A stretch of DNA of 64,000 bases from Thermoplasmata archaeon (GCA_022749815.1 JAKIWV010000002.1:591280-655279), one strand, 5' to 3'; numbered from the stretch's first letter, positions 51,902 through 60,645 are shown. Notes: generated from the sequence alone by a model not told the origin. A program made the numbers and translations.

Positions 51902-53563
51902 TTACCGCCGGAAGCGACGGAAGAAGCTGTCGGGTTTCCACTCCGGGCGGTGGTCCGCGTCGGCGACGCGGAGCGTCAAGTTTCCGAGGATTGCATTGAA
52001 TTGCGCGGCGGCGGCTCGGTCGACAGGCTGGTCCAGGTCATCCAACGGAGCGTGGTAACGCTCAGCCAGCCAGGCCTTGAAGACCTTCTCTTCCGGAGTG
52101 CCGGGAAGGTAGCTGAACTTGAAGGTGAGCGCCGGGACACCCTTCTTGATGAAGCTGTACTGATCGCTGCGGATGAAGAGATTGTGCTCCGGTTCCTGGT
52201 CCGGCTGCACTTGCACGCCCGCCGGCTCGGCTACTGCGCTAACGTCGTCGCCCAGGGTGGATTCACCGAGGCCCTGGACCTCGAGATATCTCAGTGGGAA
52301 GAGCGGGTTGTACATGTCCATGTTTAGGTCAGCGACGATAGGTCCGGACACCGTGGGATGCGCCGCAAAATACTGCGAGCCGAGGAGGCCCTTTTCCTCG
52401 CCCGTGACGGACAGAAACAGGATCGAGCGCTTGGGGTGTGCTCCGGATTCCTTCATCGCGCGGGCGATTTCGATCAGCGATGCGTCGCCCGAGGCGTCGT
52501 CCATCGCGCCGCTATAGATGCGGTCGCCGTTGACGGGCTCGCCGATCCCGATATGGTCCAGATGCGCGCTGACGACGACAAATTCTTTCTTGAGGTCCGG
52601 ATCGGCGCCAGGGAGAACGCCCACGACGTTTTCCGACCTCGCCGTCGAGCGAGTCTTTCCGACCCGCGCACGCAGGGTCACGGCGAGCGGAAAGTGTGGA
52701 AGAGGCTTGTCGGCGTGGAGCGCCGCGAGCACGTCTTGAAACGTGTGGTGGCTGCCCGCGAAGAGCATGTCGGCACGGTCGGTATTGAACAGGACGGCCA
52801 GCGGAAGCGGGGGCGGCACGTCTTCCCCTGGATCGCGCAATTCCATTCGCGGTTCGAACCGCGACGCGGCCACCCGCGACCAGGGTCTCTCGATGCTCTT
52901 GGGATTCGGTATGGTTACCGTACCGAGGACCCCCGCCTTCCGCAGCGCCTTTCGGCGTTCTTCGAGGGATTGGTAGTGGGCCTTGATGGGGCCTGGCATG
53001 TCGCCCGGGCCGCCCGTAACATAGGCCACGATCTTGCCCTTCACCTCTTGACCCGCCAAATCGTCGTAATTCAGTTCGGGGACTGAGAGACCGTAGCCGA
53101 CAAACACGCACGGAGCTTCCAGGCTCTCGACTGATTGCGAACTGACGCCGATCACCGCGTCCTCGCCCAACTTCACCGGTTCTGCTTTTCCGTCCCGGAT
53201 CAGGTCGAGTCTGCATCGAGCTTCGTCGATCCGCACTACGTCGAAATCCATTGGCTGCCGGTAACCCGTGACGCCCGCGGGCTCTAAGCCTGCCGACCGA
53301 AACTGGTCGGCCATGTAGTCGGCCGCCTGGTCGAAACCGCGGCTACCGGTGTCGCGGCCCTCGAGACGATCGTCCGCGAGAAACTGGACGTGCGACCACC
53401 AGCGTTTACCCAGTGCGTTCCAATCGGAGCCTGGTGCGAACAAGGCGATGACGACGAAAACCGGTGCGAGGCGACCAGGGAGCCAGTTCGGGTGTCTCAA
53501 GTTCAAACGCCTCCTCTGTCCGAGTTGGAATGTGGGACGCCACCCACGGGGGCGTTTAAACAT
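51902..53563 (-). CDS. M28-family Zn aminopeptidase, likely acquired from bacteria
   Basis: 553 residues. A hydrophobic helix near residue 31-45 serves as signal or anchor. A PA-like insert (about 130-260) precedes the M28 catalytic domain, whose zinc ligands are His in VVSAHLDHIG, Asp in GAMDDASGDAS, Glu pair in SVTGEEKGLLGSQY, Asp in NMDMYNP and His in LAERYHAPLDDLDQ. Sequence style and visibly lower GC resemble acidobacterial peptidases (FLADDRLEGRDTGSRG is typical), so horizontal transfer is likely. Secreted or membrane-bound peptide degradation. Confidence 0.88.
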   Translation of the reverse strand: MFKRPRGWRPTFQLGQRRRLNLRHPNWLPGRLAPVFVVIALFAPGSDWNALGKRWWSHVQFLADDRLEGRDTGSRGFDQAADYMADQFRSAGLEPAGVTGYRQPMDFDVVRIDEARCRLDLIRDGKAEPVKLGEDAVIGVSSQSVESLEAPCVFVGYGLSVPELNYDDLAGQEVKGKIVAYVTGGPGDMPGPIKAHYQSLEERRKALRKAGVLGTVTIPNPKSIERPWSRVAASRFEPRMELRDPGEDVPPPLPLAVLFNTDRADMLFAGSHHTFQDVLAALHADKPLPHFPLAVTLRARVGKTRSTARSENVVGVLPGADPDLKKEFVVVSAHLDHIGIGEPVNGDRIYSGAMDDASGDASLIEIARAMKESGAHPKRSILFLSVTGEEKGLLGSQYFAAHPTVSGPIVADLNMDMYNPLFPLRYLEVQGLGESTLGDDVSAVAEPAGVQVQPDQEPEHNLFIRSDQYSFIKKGVPALTFKFSYLPGTPEEKVFKAWLAERYHAPLDDLDQPVDRAAAAQFNAILGNLTLRVADADHRPEWKPDSFFRRFRR

Positions 53564-53760
53564 GCCCCGAGAGGCCCATTGTGGTCAGCCGGTGGAAAAA
53601 AGAAACGGCCGGGACGGGGGTCTAGACAGTCGTGGCGGACTATTTGCTGTCGTTCTCCCGGGGCCCGAACAGTCGCCGCATTAGCCAGAGTGAAAGACTA
53701 TCCTCAACCGGGGCTGGGTTGGCGGCTCGGTTCGGCCGAAGCGACCCCTCACGAGAGAAT

Positions 53761-54480
53761 TCAAGGCACCCAATGGGGGGCTGAAGCGAGGAGCAATCGA
53801 GTTCCTGATTTGGCCTGGATCGAGACCTTAGTCACGTTGTCAAACAGTGCGCCGGCTCCCATCTCGACAAGTTGGTCGTTGACAGACCCAGAACCCTCGA
53901 ACATGTAGGCAACCGCCCTCCGTTCCCGCCCCAGCGGGCAAACGCATCGGCCATCTTTGCGGAATTCGATGTCAATGCATTCGAGCCCGGCGCCGGATGC
54001 GACGAGGGCTTCGGGTCCAACAAGGAACCGCTCGATAGTTGCCTCGCTCGCCCGGTAGCGCATCGGTCCGGGTGCGACCTGGATGGGGTGGGTTGGTCCT
54101 GGACTGCCACGAGGAAATTGGACGACCACGGACAACCATCGGGTCTGGAAGCCCTGCTTCGGCACCCTTAGTTTGTGTCGCGTCGCCTCGCGGGCCGTGA
54201 GGAATTCGACGGTCCCTGGTTCGAGTACGGAGTGTTGGCCCGTTTCGTCCTCGTAGTCGACGCGCCCCGCCAGGATGTAGTTCAGTACCTCCTCTTCGTA
54301 GTGGGAATGACCTTCTGCGTCAGCGTCGTCCCCCGTCGTGCTGGTCTCGGCGAACCGGAGGAAGGGAAGCCAGGGACCCTGGAGCAGCGAGGGAAATAGC
54401 ACTCGACCCGCCACATCATCGAGCTCAATTCGGCTCGCCACGACTCGAAACTCACGAGCCGGTTTCTCGATCCCAGCCAT
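53761..54480 (-). CDS. Pirin-like bicupin (second copy)
   Basis: 239 residues. The N-terminal cupin holds EGHSHYEEEVLNYILAGRVD and later EFLTAREATRHKLR, a pirin-like arrangement with His and Glu ligands. It is distant from the pirin at 616-1329 and closer to bacterial quercetinase-type proteins. It lies in the accessory region with lower-GC neighbours. Confidence 0.75.
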   Translation of the reverse strand: MAGIEKPAREFRVVASRIELDDVAGRVLFPSLLQGPWLPFLRFAETSTTGDDADAEGHSHYEEEVLNYILAGRVDYEDETGQHSVLEPGTVEFLTAREATRHKLRVPKQGFQTRWLSVVVQFPRGSPGPTHPIQVAPGPMRYRASEATIERFLVGPEALVASGAGLECIDIEFRKDGRCVCPLGRERRAVAYMFEGSGSVNDQLVEMGAGALFDNVTKVSIQAKSGTRLLLASAPHWVP

Positions 54481-54624
54481 CGATGTCGTTCTCCGCCGAG
54501 GGCGGAACGAGGCCCTACACCCGCCAAAAGATATGGGTTCCGCTGGTCGGTCAATCGGTGCTAGGGTTCGGCCAATAGTCCGAAAGAGAAAAGCACGACC
54601 GCGCCTCGACCGTCCCGAGGACGC

Positions 54625-55191
54625 ATGGACGAAAGCGAGGGTTTGCCCGGACTAGTGCTCCCGATGGAAGCCCGAGACAACTGCCTCGGCACCCCAGGTG
54701 CACGATTTTCTCTCGTGGAGTACGGCGACTACGCGTCCCCTCATTGTCGGAACGCGGTCGGTACCGTGAACGAGCTGGTCCGCGAGTTGCAGGATGACCT
54801 CTGCTTTGTCTTTCGCAACTTTCCTCAGGAGAGCCTGCACCCGCGCTCCCGAGCGGCCGCGGAGGCCGCCGAGGGCGCCGGCCTGCAGGGAAAGTTCTGG
54901 TTGATGCACGACCGGTTGTTCGCGCATCAGGACGACCTATCGGACAAGGCGATCCGGGAGATCGCCCGGGGGCTGCCGCTCGAGATGGACCATTTCGACC
55001 GCGATCTTGGGTCCGGGGTGGCGGCCCGACGCGTCGATGAGGACCTCGAGAGTGCCGAGGAGGCCGGCGTAGGGGATACCCCCACGTTCTTTGTCAACGG
55101 CATCCTGCACGTGGGTCTGTACGAGTTTCTGCCGCTACTTGATGCGCTGAAACGGTCGGCCCCGAAGCGGCGCGGCGTCGGAGCCGCTTGA
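54625..55191 (+). CDS. DsbA-like thioredoxin-fold protein with SxxC site
   Basis: 188 residues, no signal peptide. Thioredoxin-fold landmarks are FSLVEYGDYASPHC, CFVFRNFPQESLHPRSRAAA, a helical insert with LMHDRLFAHQDD, and the cis-Pro loop GVGDTPTFFVNG. The family active site is CPxC; here the first Cys is Ser (SPHC), so disulfide exchange by the usual dithiol mechanism is not possible. Similar proteins are fused to or encoded beside NhaA antiporters in bacteria. Confidence 0.8.
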   Translation: MDESEGLPGLVLPMEARDNCLGTPGARFSLVEYGDYASPHCRNAVGTVNELVRELQDDLCFVFRNFPQESLHPRSRAAAEAAEGAGLQGKFWLMHDRLFAHQDDLSDKAIREIARGLPLEMDHFDRDLGSGVAARRVDEDLESAEEAGVGDTPTFFVNGILHVGLYEFLPLLDALKRSAPKRRGVGAA

Positions 55192-55784
55192 ATGACGACT
55201 CTCTAACCGCTGGGGCGGCCGTACGGCAGCTGGACCGTCTGGCTTGTCGAACCCAAGACCGGGGCAGTTTGATTCCGGTAACCACCGGGCTCTTCGAGTC
55301 ATCCGGGACTATTGTTCGGGTCTGCCCCACGAAGGTGCGGGGGGCGCACAGCGGTCTGTCCACCGAAGAAAAAGGGTCGGTTTCCGTCCCCAGAGAGTTG
55401 GTGTTGGATCGGTCATCATCCACCCGCCCCCGAGGTTTAGACTACGGCCCCACAATCTTCGGTGCGGGGGGTCCGGCCAACTCGACCATGATTGGACTGC
55501 CCGCCCTGGGAGCGCCCCATTTCGCCCACAGATCATGCCCTCTCCGCTCTCGGCCAGAAGTTGCGCTCCGTCCCGTTCGGTTCCTCCACCCAAGCGGAAT
55601 CTGAGACCGAGCCAACCCGTTCGGCCCCGGGGCAACTCGGGGCCCCTCTTTCATTCGTACAGTGGTCCCGCCCTGCCCATCGAAGCAGGGGGTACTGGTA
55701 ATCCGCCCCTCGCAGTCGTATCATCGAGCGCGCGTTCCGCGATCGGCGGAGCGGCCTGGGAGTCCACCCTCCCTCAAGAATGAT
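55192..55784. other. 593-base gap; contains one copy of a repeat
   Basis: Several open frames cross this gap, but none has good protein-like sequence or a convincing start. Repeat copy A (55573-55646) is the only structured feature. The base composition is locally uneven, consistent with an accessory region. Confidence 0.5.
55573..55646 (-). repeat. Interspersed repeat, copy A
   Basis: The conserved core AGCCAACCCGTTCGG is followed by CCCCGGGGCAACTCGGGG, able to fold as a GC hairpin, and preceded by TTCGG..CCTCCACC...GCGGAA. Two more copies, B (57026-57097) and C (57403-57474), have the same order and orientation. Confidence 0.6.
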
Positions 55785-56780
55785 ATGCAGAGCCACCTCC
55801 GGGTATCGGTGCTCCAGGACAAGGTCCTCGATTGGCTCCTTGAACCGGGCCAGCCGTCGGTCCGATATCTCGCCTTGACTCAGCTCGTCGGTCGGAAGGA
55901 GACTGACCGTGGTGTGCGGGAGGCGAAGGCGCTCATCCCGACTGTTGGTTGGACAGCGGACATCCTGCGCCGCCGCGAACCCGCCGGCTGGTGGGTACGC
56001 GATCGCGGGTGGCTCGAGCCCCGCTTCACGGGGACCCACTGGAACATGCTGGCGCTGGCAGACCTCGGGGCGACGCGCTCCATCCCCGAAGTGGCCGCGT
56101 CCGCCGAATACTGGATGGCCAAGTCCCCGCTACAAGGAGGGGGCGTCGGGGGGTTCGGGAAAGGGAAGGGGCACCACTGTTACACCGCCAACATGGCCCG
56201 GGGGCTCATCCGCCTCGGCTATGCCGAGGACCCCCGCGTCCGGAAGACGCTCGACTGGTTGGTCAAGACCGCTCACCCGAGGGGGGGCTGGTCCTGCCGG
56301 TTCGTGAAGGACGGACCCGCGCCGAGCCGCACTCTCGACGCCTGGGAGGGATTGGCTGCCTTCGCGGCCTATCCTCGTTCGACGTGGACCCCGGCGATGA
56401 CGTCCTGTGTCGAGCGGGCCGCGGAGTACTACCTAGAGCACGAGCTTCACGTGCAGGGAGACCGGTACGAGCCCTGGTACCGCTTCCATTGGCCGGTCCA
56501 CTACTACTACGACCTTCTCGTCGGACTGGATGTGTTGACCGCGCTGGGCTATGGGAAGGACCCTCGCCTCGGATTCGCGCTCGACCTTCTTCGCAGGAAA
56601 AGGCGGCCCGATGGGCGGTGGAACCTGGATGCGGACCAGCCGGACCCGGACCCCGAGACCGCCGCCTTTTATGCGAAGAACCCGAAACAGCGTCCCACCC
56701 CGCTCTCCTTCGAGATGGCGGGCCGACCGAGCAGGATGGTCACGCTCCGCGCTCTGATCGTGCTCTCGCGCGTGGAGTAG
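55785..56780 (+). CDS. Terpene-cyclase-like alpha-toroid protein
   Basis: 331 residues from ATG 55785. The helical repeats (HWNMLALADLGATRSIPEVA, GKGHHCYTANMARGLIRLGY, GGWSCRF, DLLVGLDVLTALGYGKDPRL, LLRRKRRPDGRWNLDADQPD) are of the squalene-cyclase/prenyltransferase alpha/alpha toroid type with QW-like G-x-W turns. The DxDD cyclase motif is absent, so cyclisation is doubtful. Similar bacterial proteins are annotated as hypothetical or prenyltransferase-like. Confidence 0.75.
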   Translation: MQSHLRVSVLQDKVLDWLLEPGQPSVRYLALTQLVGRKETDRGVREAKALIPTVGWTADILRRREPAGWWVRDRGWLEPRFTGTHWNMLALADLGATRSIPEVAASAEYWMAKSPLQGGGVGGFGKGKGHHCYTANMARGLIRLGYAEDPRVRKTLDWLVKTAHPRGGWSCRFVKDGPAPSRTLDAWEGLAAFAAYPRSTWTPAMTSCVERAAEYYLEHELHVQGDRYEPWYRFHWPVHYYYDLLVGLDVLTALGYGKDPRLGFALDLLRRKRRPDGRWNLDADQPDPDPETAAFYAKNPKQRPTPLSFEMAGRPSRMVTLRALIVLSRVE

Positions 56781-56913
56781 GCGTCGGCCGCCCTGCGCTC
56801 ATCGCAGTCCGGTCATCGACCGCCCGTGCCGGTTTGAAAGTTCGACCGGTGGCTTCCACGACTACGGCTGGTAGCACCGGTGGGTTTCTAGCCTCCCCAA
56901 GAGAGCGCCCTCT

Positions 56914-56940
56914 CTCGAGGTCCGGTCAGCTCGCCCATCA
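56914..56940 (+). repeat. 27-base direct repeat, copy 1
   Basis: Identical over 27 bases (beginning CTCGAGGTCCGGTCAGCT, ending GCCCATCA) to 60481-60507, same orientation, 3.57 kb apart. Together they bracket the winged-helix, beta-propeller, structured-RNA and secreted-protein block. The rest of the 56781-57109 gap holds repeat copy B and no gene. Confidence 0.75.
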
Positions 56941-57025
56941 ATTGACCCGCCGTTAGGGACCTGCCCAGAAATCGACCCTACGGACCGAACCCTCTTCGAT
57001 CTCGGCCGACGCCTGAGTACCTCCT

Positions 57026-57097
57026 CGTTTGGCTCCTCCGCCGAACGAAAAAGATAGCCAAACCGTTCCGGCCCCGGGGAAACTCGGGGCCCCCCCC
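57026..57097 (-). repeat. Interspersed repeat, copy B
   Basis: Core AGCCAAACCGTTCCGG and CCCCGGGGAAACTCGGGG, with CGTTTGGCTCCTCCGCCGAA upstream. It lies directly downstream of the winged-helix gene's stop (57110). Confidence 0.6.
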
Positions 57098-57109
57098 CAT
57101 CCCAATCCG

Positions 57110-57373
57110 CTACGGTTTGGCAGAGAAGTACCAGTCCTTTGTCGAGCCGACTTCGACCATCTTCTTTTCAATCATTCCCCGGCCGACTAGTCGGTCTAAG
57201 AACAATAGGAATGATTGCTGTCGGATTGGATCTTCTATTCCGTGGCCCATTGCCTCGGCAATCTCGCTAGAGTTGTAAGCCTGACCGCGATTCGCGTGAA
57301 GGAATTGGATGACCTTCTCTTCGTCCGTGTCTTCGGTTCGTCCGCGTTCGTAATCAGCCTTGGAAATCGGCAT
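57110..57373 (-). CDS. Small winged-helix protein
   Basis: 87 residues from ATG 57373. EEKVIQFLHANRGQAYNSSE followed by IAEAMGHGIEDPIRQQSFLL and GMIEKKMVEVGSTKDWYFSA form a helix-turn-helix with a wing, about the size of a minimal DNA-binding protein. It is flanked by repeat copies B and C in the same orientation. Longer versions of this frame run into copy C and are not used. Confidence 0.65.
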   Translation of the reverse strand: MPISKADYERGRTEDTDEEKVIQFLHANRGQAYNSSEIAEAMGHGIEDPIRQQSFLLFLDRLVGRGMIEKKMVEVGSTKDWYFSAKP

Positions 57374-57723
57374 GGTCCGACGGACCCACTTCCCAATAGT
57401 TGCGTCTTTCGGGGTCGTCCTCCACCGAAGGGAGAAGCCAGCCAACCCGTTCGGGCCCCGGGGCAACCCGGAGCGCTTTTTTCTTTAACATCGTCCGACT
57501 GTCCGAAACACCGGAGACGAAGCTCCGGATGACGCGCTCGACCGCCGTCCTGACTGTACGAGTTACGGCAGCGATTGGATCCTGAACGGGCGCGTCCCCG
57601 ACGGGGTCCGGCTTTAGCCACTCGCGCCGGACCCGGATCGCATCCACGGGGTATCCTGTATCAGCATCCTCGTACTGGCGGGCAGCTCAATGTTCTAGAC
57701 AGCGGGCTTATCGGACCGAGGTT
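57374..57723. other. 350-base gap with repeat copy C
   Basis: Contains copy C (57403-57474). A minus-strand frame from 57647 has a plausible N-terminal 50 residues (MDAIRVRREWLKPDPVGD) but then reads through the repeat, so a small or decayed gene is possible. No promoter stands out. Confidence 0.4.
57403..57474 (-). repeat. Interspersed repeat, copy C
   Basis: Core AGCCAACCCGTTCGGG and CCCCGGGGCAACCCGGAG, with TTTCGGGGTCGTCCTCCACC before it. It lies just upstream of the winged-helix start at 57373. Confidence 0.6.
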
Positions 57724-59316
57724 GTGATACCAAGCGTGAAGCCCTCTCCTCTGAGACGCTTCGAACTCGTGATGCTGTCGGCTTCATGCGTTCTCCTCTT
57801 GTCTTGCGGGGGGTCCCTCTGCGGACTTGGATCGGCGCCACTGATTGGACCAGTAGGAATCTCTCCTTCATCCGGGATAATGGCCCACGCCATTGACATG
57901 ACGACGGACGGCAGTACGACCGTCTCGACCTCCTCCGCAGGATATCCTGGTGTCGTAGCCACGATTCCGGTCGGCGACAGCCCCTACATGCCGGCGTACA
58001 ACAGTAACAATGGGTACGTCTATGTGCCGAACTCCCTCTCGAACTCTGTCAGCGTCATCAGCGGCACATCAGTGGTGGCCACGATTCCAGTCGGCCCGTT
58101 CCCCGAGTATGCGACTTATGACAGCAGCAACGGATACGTCTACGTCACCAGCTACCTTAGCCACGGCACTGACAATGTGAGCGTTATCAGTGGCACCTCA
58201 GTCCTGGGCACGGTGCCGGTCGGCGCCTACCCGCAATTCCCGGCATACGACAGCGCGAATCAATACCTCTACGTGCCGAACGAAGGTTCGCGCAGCGTCA
58301 CCGTGATTCATGGCCTCTCCGTCGTGGGAACGGTAAGCGTCGGCTTCGCCCCGAGTTCGGCCGTCTACGATAGCGGCAATGGATACGTCTACGTGCCGAA
58401 CTATTGGGATAACAATGTGAGCGTGATCAGTGGCACGTCGATCGTCGCCTCGGTCCCGGTAGGCGCCGAGCCTGTGAGCGCGGCGTTCGATAGCGGTAAT
58501 GGATACGTTTACGTGATGACACACGGAACAAGCCAAGTCAGCGTGATCAGCAATGTCACTGTCGTGGGCACAATCAGCATAGGTTTCGGCCCCGGCGATG
58601 GCGCCTACGACGTGGTCAACGGATTCGTTTACGTTCAGGGGGCGGGCAAATTGGCAGTGCTCAGCGGCCTGTCACTCCTCGCCACCTTATCCGTCGGGGG
58701 GAACACTCCAGAGTACAATAACCGGACCGGGTACGTATACGCCATGAATTTCACGCCATCCGGCGTCGTGACAGTGATCGACGGGGTGTCGGTCGTCGCC
58801 CGTCTGCCGGTCGGATCTTACCCAAGCTTCGCGACCATCGACAGCGGAAACGGATACGTGTACGTATCGAACGGGGGTTCGAGTAGTGTTACGGCGATCG
58901 CGACGACCTACACTGTAGCGTTCGCGGAATCCGGAAACCCCTCAGGTTTCGCCTGGTCGATCACGCTTAAGGGAACCACTCAGAGCTCGACGAGTCCGCA
59001 AATGATCTTTTTCGAACCAAACGGGAGCTATCCCTTTACCGTCGCCACGGCCTGGGGTTACGCTGCCCGCCCCTCGTCGGGGTCAATTGCTGTGAACGGC
59101 ACTCTCACAACGGTCGCGGTTGCGATCGGACCAACTGCGACGCTCTACTCGGTCTTCGTTGCTAGCGCAATCGCAGGGGCCGGAGTTGTCGCGATTGGAA
59201 TCTCTCGGCGCCGTGCTCGCCGGAGGCCCCCCTTCTCGTCCAACGGTGGGCCTTTTCAGGATCCCAGCGTCTCGGGAGTCGACAAGTCCACTCAAGCCCC
59301 GCCGCCTTTGAAGTAA
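57724..59316 (+). CDS. YVTN-type beta-propeller surface protein
   Basis: 530 residues from GTG 57724; a start nearer the hydrophobic signal (ATG 57772) is possible. After the signal come about eight blades of 40-45 residues with the pattern GNGYVYVPN..SNSVSVISGT..VVATIPVG (about 75-400). These are followed by an extracellular module (TVAFAESGNPSGFAWSITLK) common in archaeal surface proteins, a C-terminal membrane helix (about 477-498) and a basic tail. Likely a glycosylated cell-surface adhesin or S-layer partner. Confidence 0.85.
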   Translation: MIPSVKPSPLRRFELVMLSASCVLLLSCGGSLCGLGSAPLIGPVGISPSSGIMAHAIDMTTDGSTTVSTSSAGYPGVVATIPVGDSPYMPAYNSNNGYVYVPNSLSNSVSVISGTSVVATIPVGPFPEYATYDSSNGYVYVTSYLSHGTDNVSVISGTSVLGTVPVGAYPQFPAYDSANQYLYVPNEGSRSVTVIHGLSVVGTVSVGFAPSSAVYDSGNGYVYVPNYWDNNVSVISGTSIVASVPVGAEPVSAAFDSGNGYVYVMTHGTSQVSVISNVTVVGTISIGFGPGDGAYDVVNGFVYVQGAGKLAVLSGLSLLATLSVGGNTPEYNNRTGYVYAMNFTPSGVVTVIDGVSVVARLPVGSYPSFATIDSGNGYVYVSNGGSSSVTAIATTYTVAFAESGNPSGFAWSITLKGTTQSSTSPQMIFFEPNGSYPFTVATAWGYAARPSSGSIAVNGTLTTVAVAIGPTATLYSVFVASAIAGAGVVAIGISRRRARRRPPFSSNGGPFQDPSVSGVDKSTQAPPPLK

Positions 59317-59342
59317 AACCCGTGGGACGGGCCTATCGCTGC

Positions 59343-59458
59343 TCCCCGCCGCGTCACCTGGTGGGGCAAAAGCCCGTGGAACGTCTCCCCGCCTCCGAAG
59401 ACGGGGCGTGAGGGAACTTCCCCCGGAGCCAAGGTTTTGGCCAGGTGACGCTAGGGGA
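59343..59458 (+). ncRNA. Candidate structured RNA with an 11-bp closing stem and four hairpins
   Basis: A perfect 11-base inverted repeat, GCGTCACCTGG (59351-59361) and CCAGGTGACGC (59441-59451), is extended outward by TCCCC/GGGGA across a small internal loop. Inside, in order, are GGGC-AAAA-GCCC (59364-59375), ACG-CCCCG/CGGGG-CGT with a three-base bulge (59381-59409), GGGA-ACT-TCCC (59412-59422) and CCAA-GGTT-TTGG (59429-59440). It starts 26 bases after the beta-propeller stop. No known archaeal RNA family fits by eye. The strand is assigned by gene context only; the helices fold on either. I see no gene in the rest of 59317-59612. Confidence 0.45.
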
Positions 59459-59612
59459 AGATTTCGAACCGACCGACAGGGTTCCTTTGACCTTCCCGCA
59501 CAACTATTCAGGCTTCAGCGCGGGCTGCGGAAAACCCCTAACCGCAATCATGCGACACGGAACCGTTGGGCCCGGGAGACCGGTCGGGACGCGCATCCCC
59601 CGACCAGGTTGC

Positions 59613-60377
59613 CTAGCAAGCGCTCCAGACGGTTGCTAGACCGGTCCCCGGGGCGTCTGGGCCGGGATTGAGGTCGTCGACCAACCATACTCCGGAGTTG
59701 GCATCAAACGTGTAGTTCACGTAGAGCTGCACTGGGACGCTCGCTTCAACGAGCAATGAGTTGTTGGCCACCACAAACGGGACCTTCACGGTCAGTAAGC
59801 GAGATGCGAGGTCCATATGGCTCGCCAAACCGCCACAGGTGTTGATCGTCCCGGCGTTGTTCGCGTGATAGCTAACGTCAAAAACCACAGAACTCTGGTT
59901 CTGGTCTGAAATAGTGGACGGTGAAGCTATGTCTGACGGTCTAGATGTAGCTCCCCACAAGCCCCCGTCTAACCCGAAGCCACCGGGAGAGCCCCCTCCA
60001 AGGACTGCACGCCATGGACTGGGGCAGGCCTGACTTGGACCTGGACCTAGAACATAGTCGGTCACCGTCCGGTACAGAGACCAATTCATGAGGTTGAAAC
60101 CGCCCACCATAGCGTTCGAGTACGGGGTTTGGAATGTCCATCTTCTATCGGGGTGCCACGGGTCATCATAGATCGCCGTGTAGTTCACGTATCCGTGGAA
60201 TGGGGCATTGGTCACGCCATCTGGGGTAAGAAGTTCGCGCTCGGCCACGAGATTCGTCGTGTTGCATACCGCATGGACAAACAGTAGGGGGTTCCCGGGG
60301 GAGGCAACAAGACCAACAACCACGATCCCCAGAAGAGCACCTACGACAAAGGCGACGCGTTGCTGACGAGCTTTCAC
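59613..60377 (-). CDS. Secreted protein of unknown function
   Basis: 254 residues from GTG 60377. A signal helix (VAFVVGALLGIVVVGLVAS, about 8-27) is followed by an Asn/Thr-rich extracellular domain with several N-x-S/T sites and about four Cys (for example CNTTN and INTCGG) that could pair. No C-terminal anchor is present, so it is probably released or N-anchored. Family not recognised. Confidence 0.6.
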   Translation of the reverse strand: MKARQQRVAFVVGALLGIVVVGLVASPGNPLLFVHAVCNTTNLVAERELLTPDGVTNAPFHGYVNYTAIYDDPWHPDRRWTFQTPYSNAMVGGFNLMNWSLYRTVTDYVLGPGPSQACPSPWRAVLGGGSPGGFGLDGGLWGATSRPSDIASPSTISDQNQSSVVFDVSYHANNAGTINTCGGLASHMDLASRLLTVKVPFVVANNSLLVEASVPVQLYVNYTFDANSGVWLVDDLNPGPDAPGTGLATVWSAC

Positions 60378-60419
60378 GTTCTCTGCTCCTTCGTTAGGTT
60401 TCGATCAACGGACAAGAGG

Positions 60420-60447
60420 CCGGAACCGCGACGCTAACCGGTTCCGG
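60420..60447. repeat. Perfect 9-bp hairpin upstream of the secreted-protein gene
   Basis: CCGGAACCG (60420-60428) and CGGTTCCGG (60439-60447) with a ten-base loop lie 43 bases before the GTG at 60377. It could be an operator or a structured leader. The rest of the 60378-60645 gap shows no gene except a doubtful 69-residue plus-strand frame. Confidence 0.45.
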
Positions 60448-60480
60448 TAGGGGTCTCAGCGCATGGAAACAGAGAACTCG

Positions 60481-60507
60481 CTCGAGGTCCGGTCAGCTCG
60501 CCCATCA
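60481..60507 (+). repeat. 27-base direct repeat, copy 2
   Basis: Exact match to 56914-56940; see that entry. Flanking bases differ immediately on both sides, so the repeat is sharply bounded. Confidence 0.75.
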
Positions 60508-60645
60508 TTCATCACCGATCAGCTGGTTCTAGGCTTCATCATTCCGGACCGAATCGTGAGTTGGAACGCCCGCTCGGGTTCGGTCGGGGAGCTCCCCGGG
60601 CCAGGAACCCACCGGCCAGTCTGTTGCAGATTTCCGACACGGAAG

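Noticed and set aside
53640..53695. Fourth copy of the A/B/C repeat on the other strand
   Set aside because: Only the GTTCGGGCCCCGGG core is shared; the flanking boxes are missing, so it may be chance in GC-rich sequence.
59343..59458. Cobalamin riboswitch
   Set aside because: The B12-box and the characteristic junction sequences are absent, and the element follows a gene rather than preceding a B12-related one.
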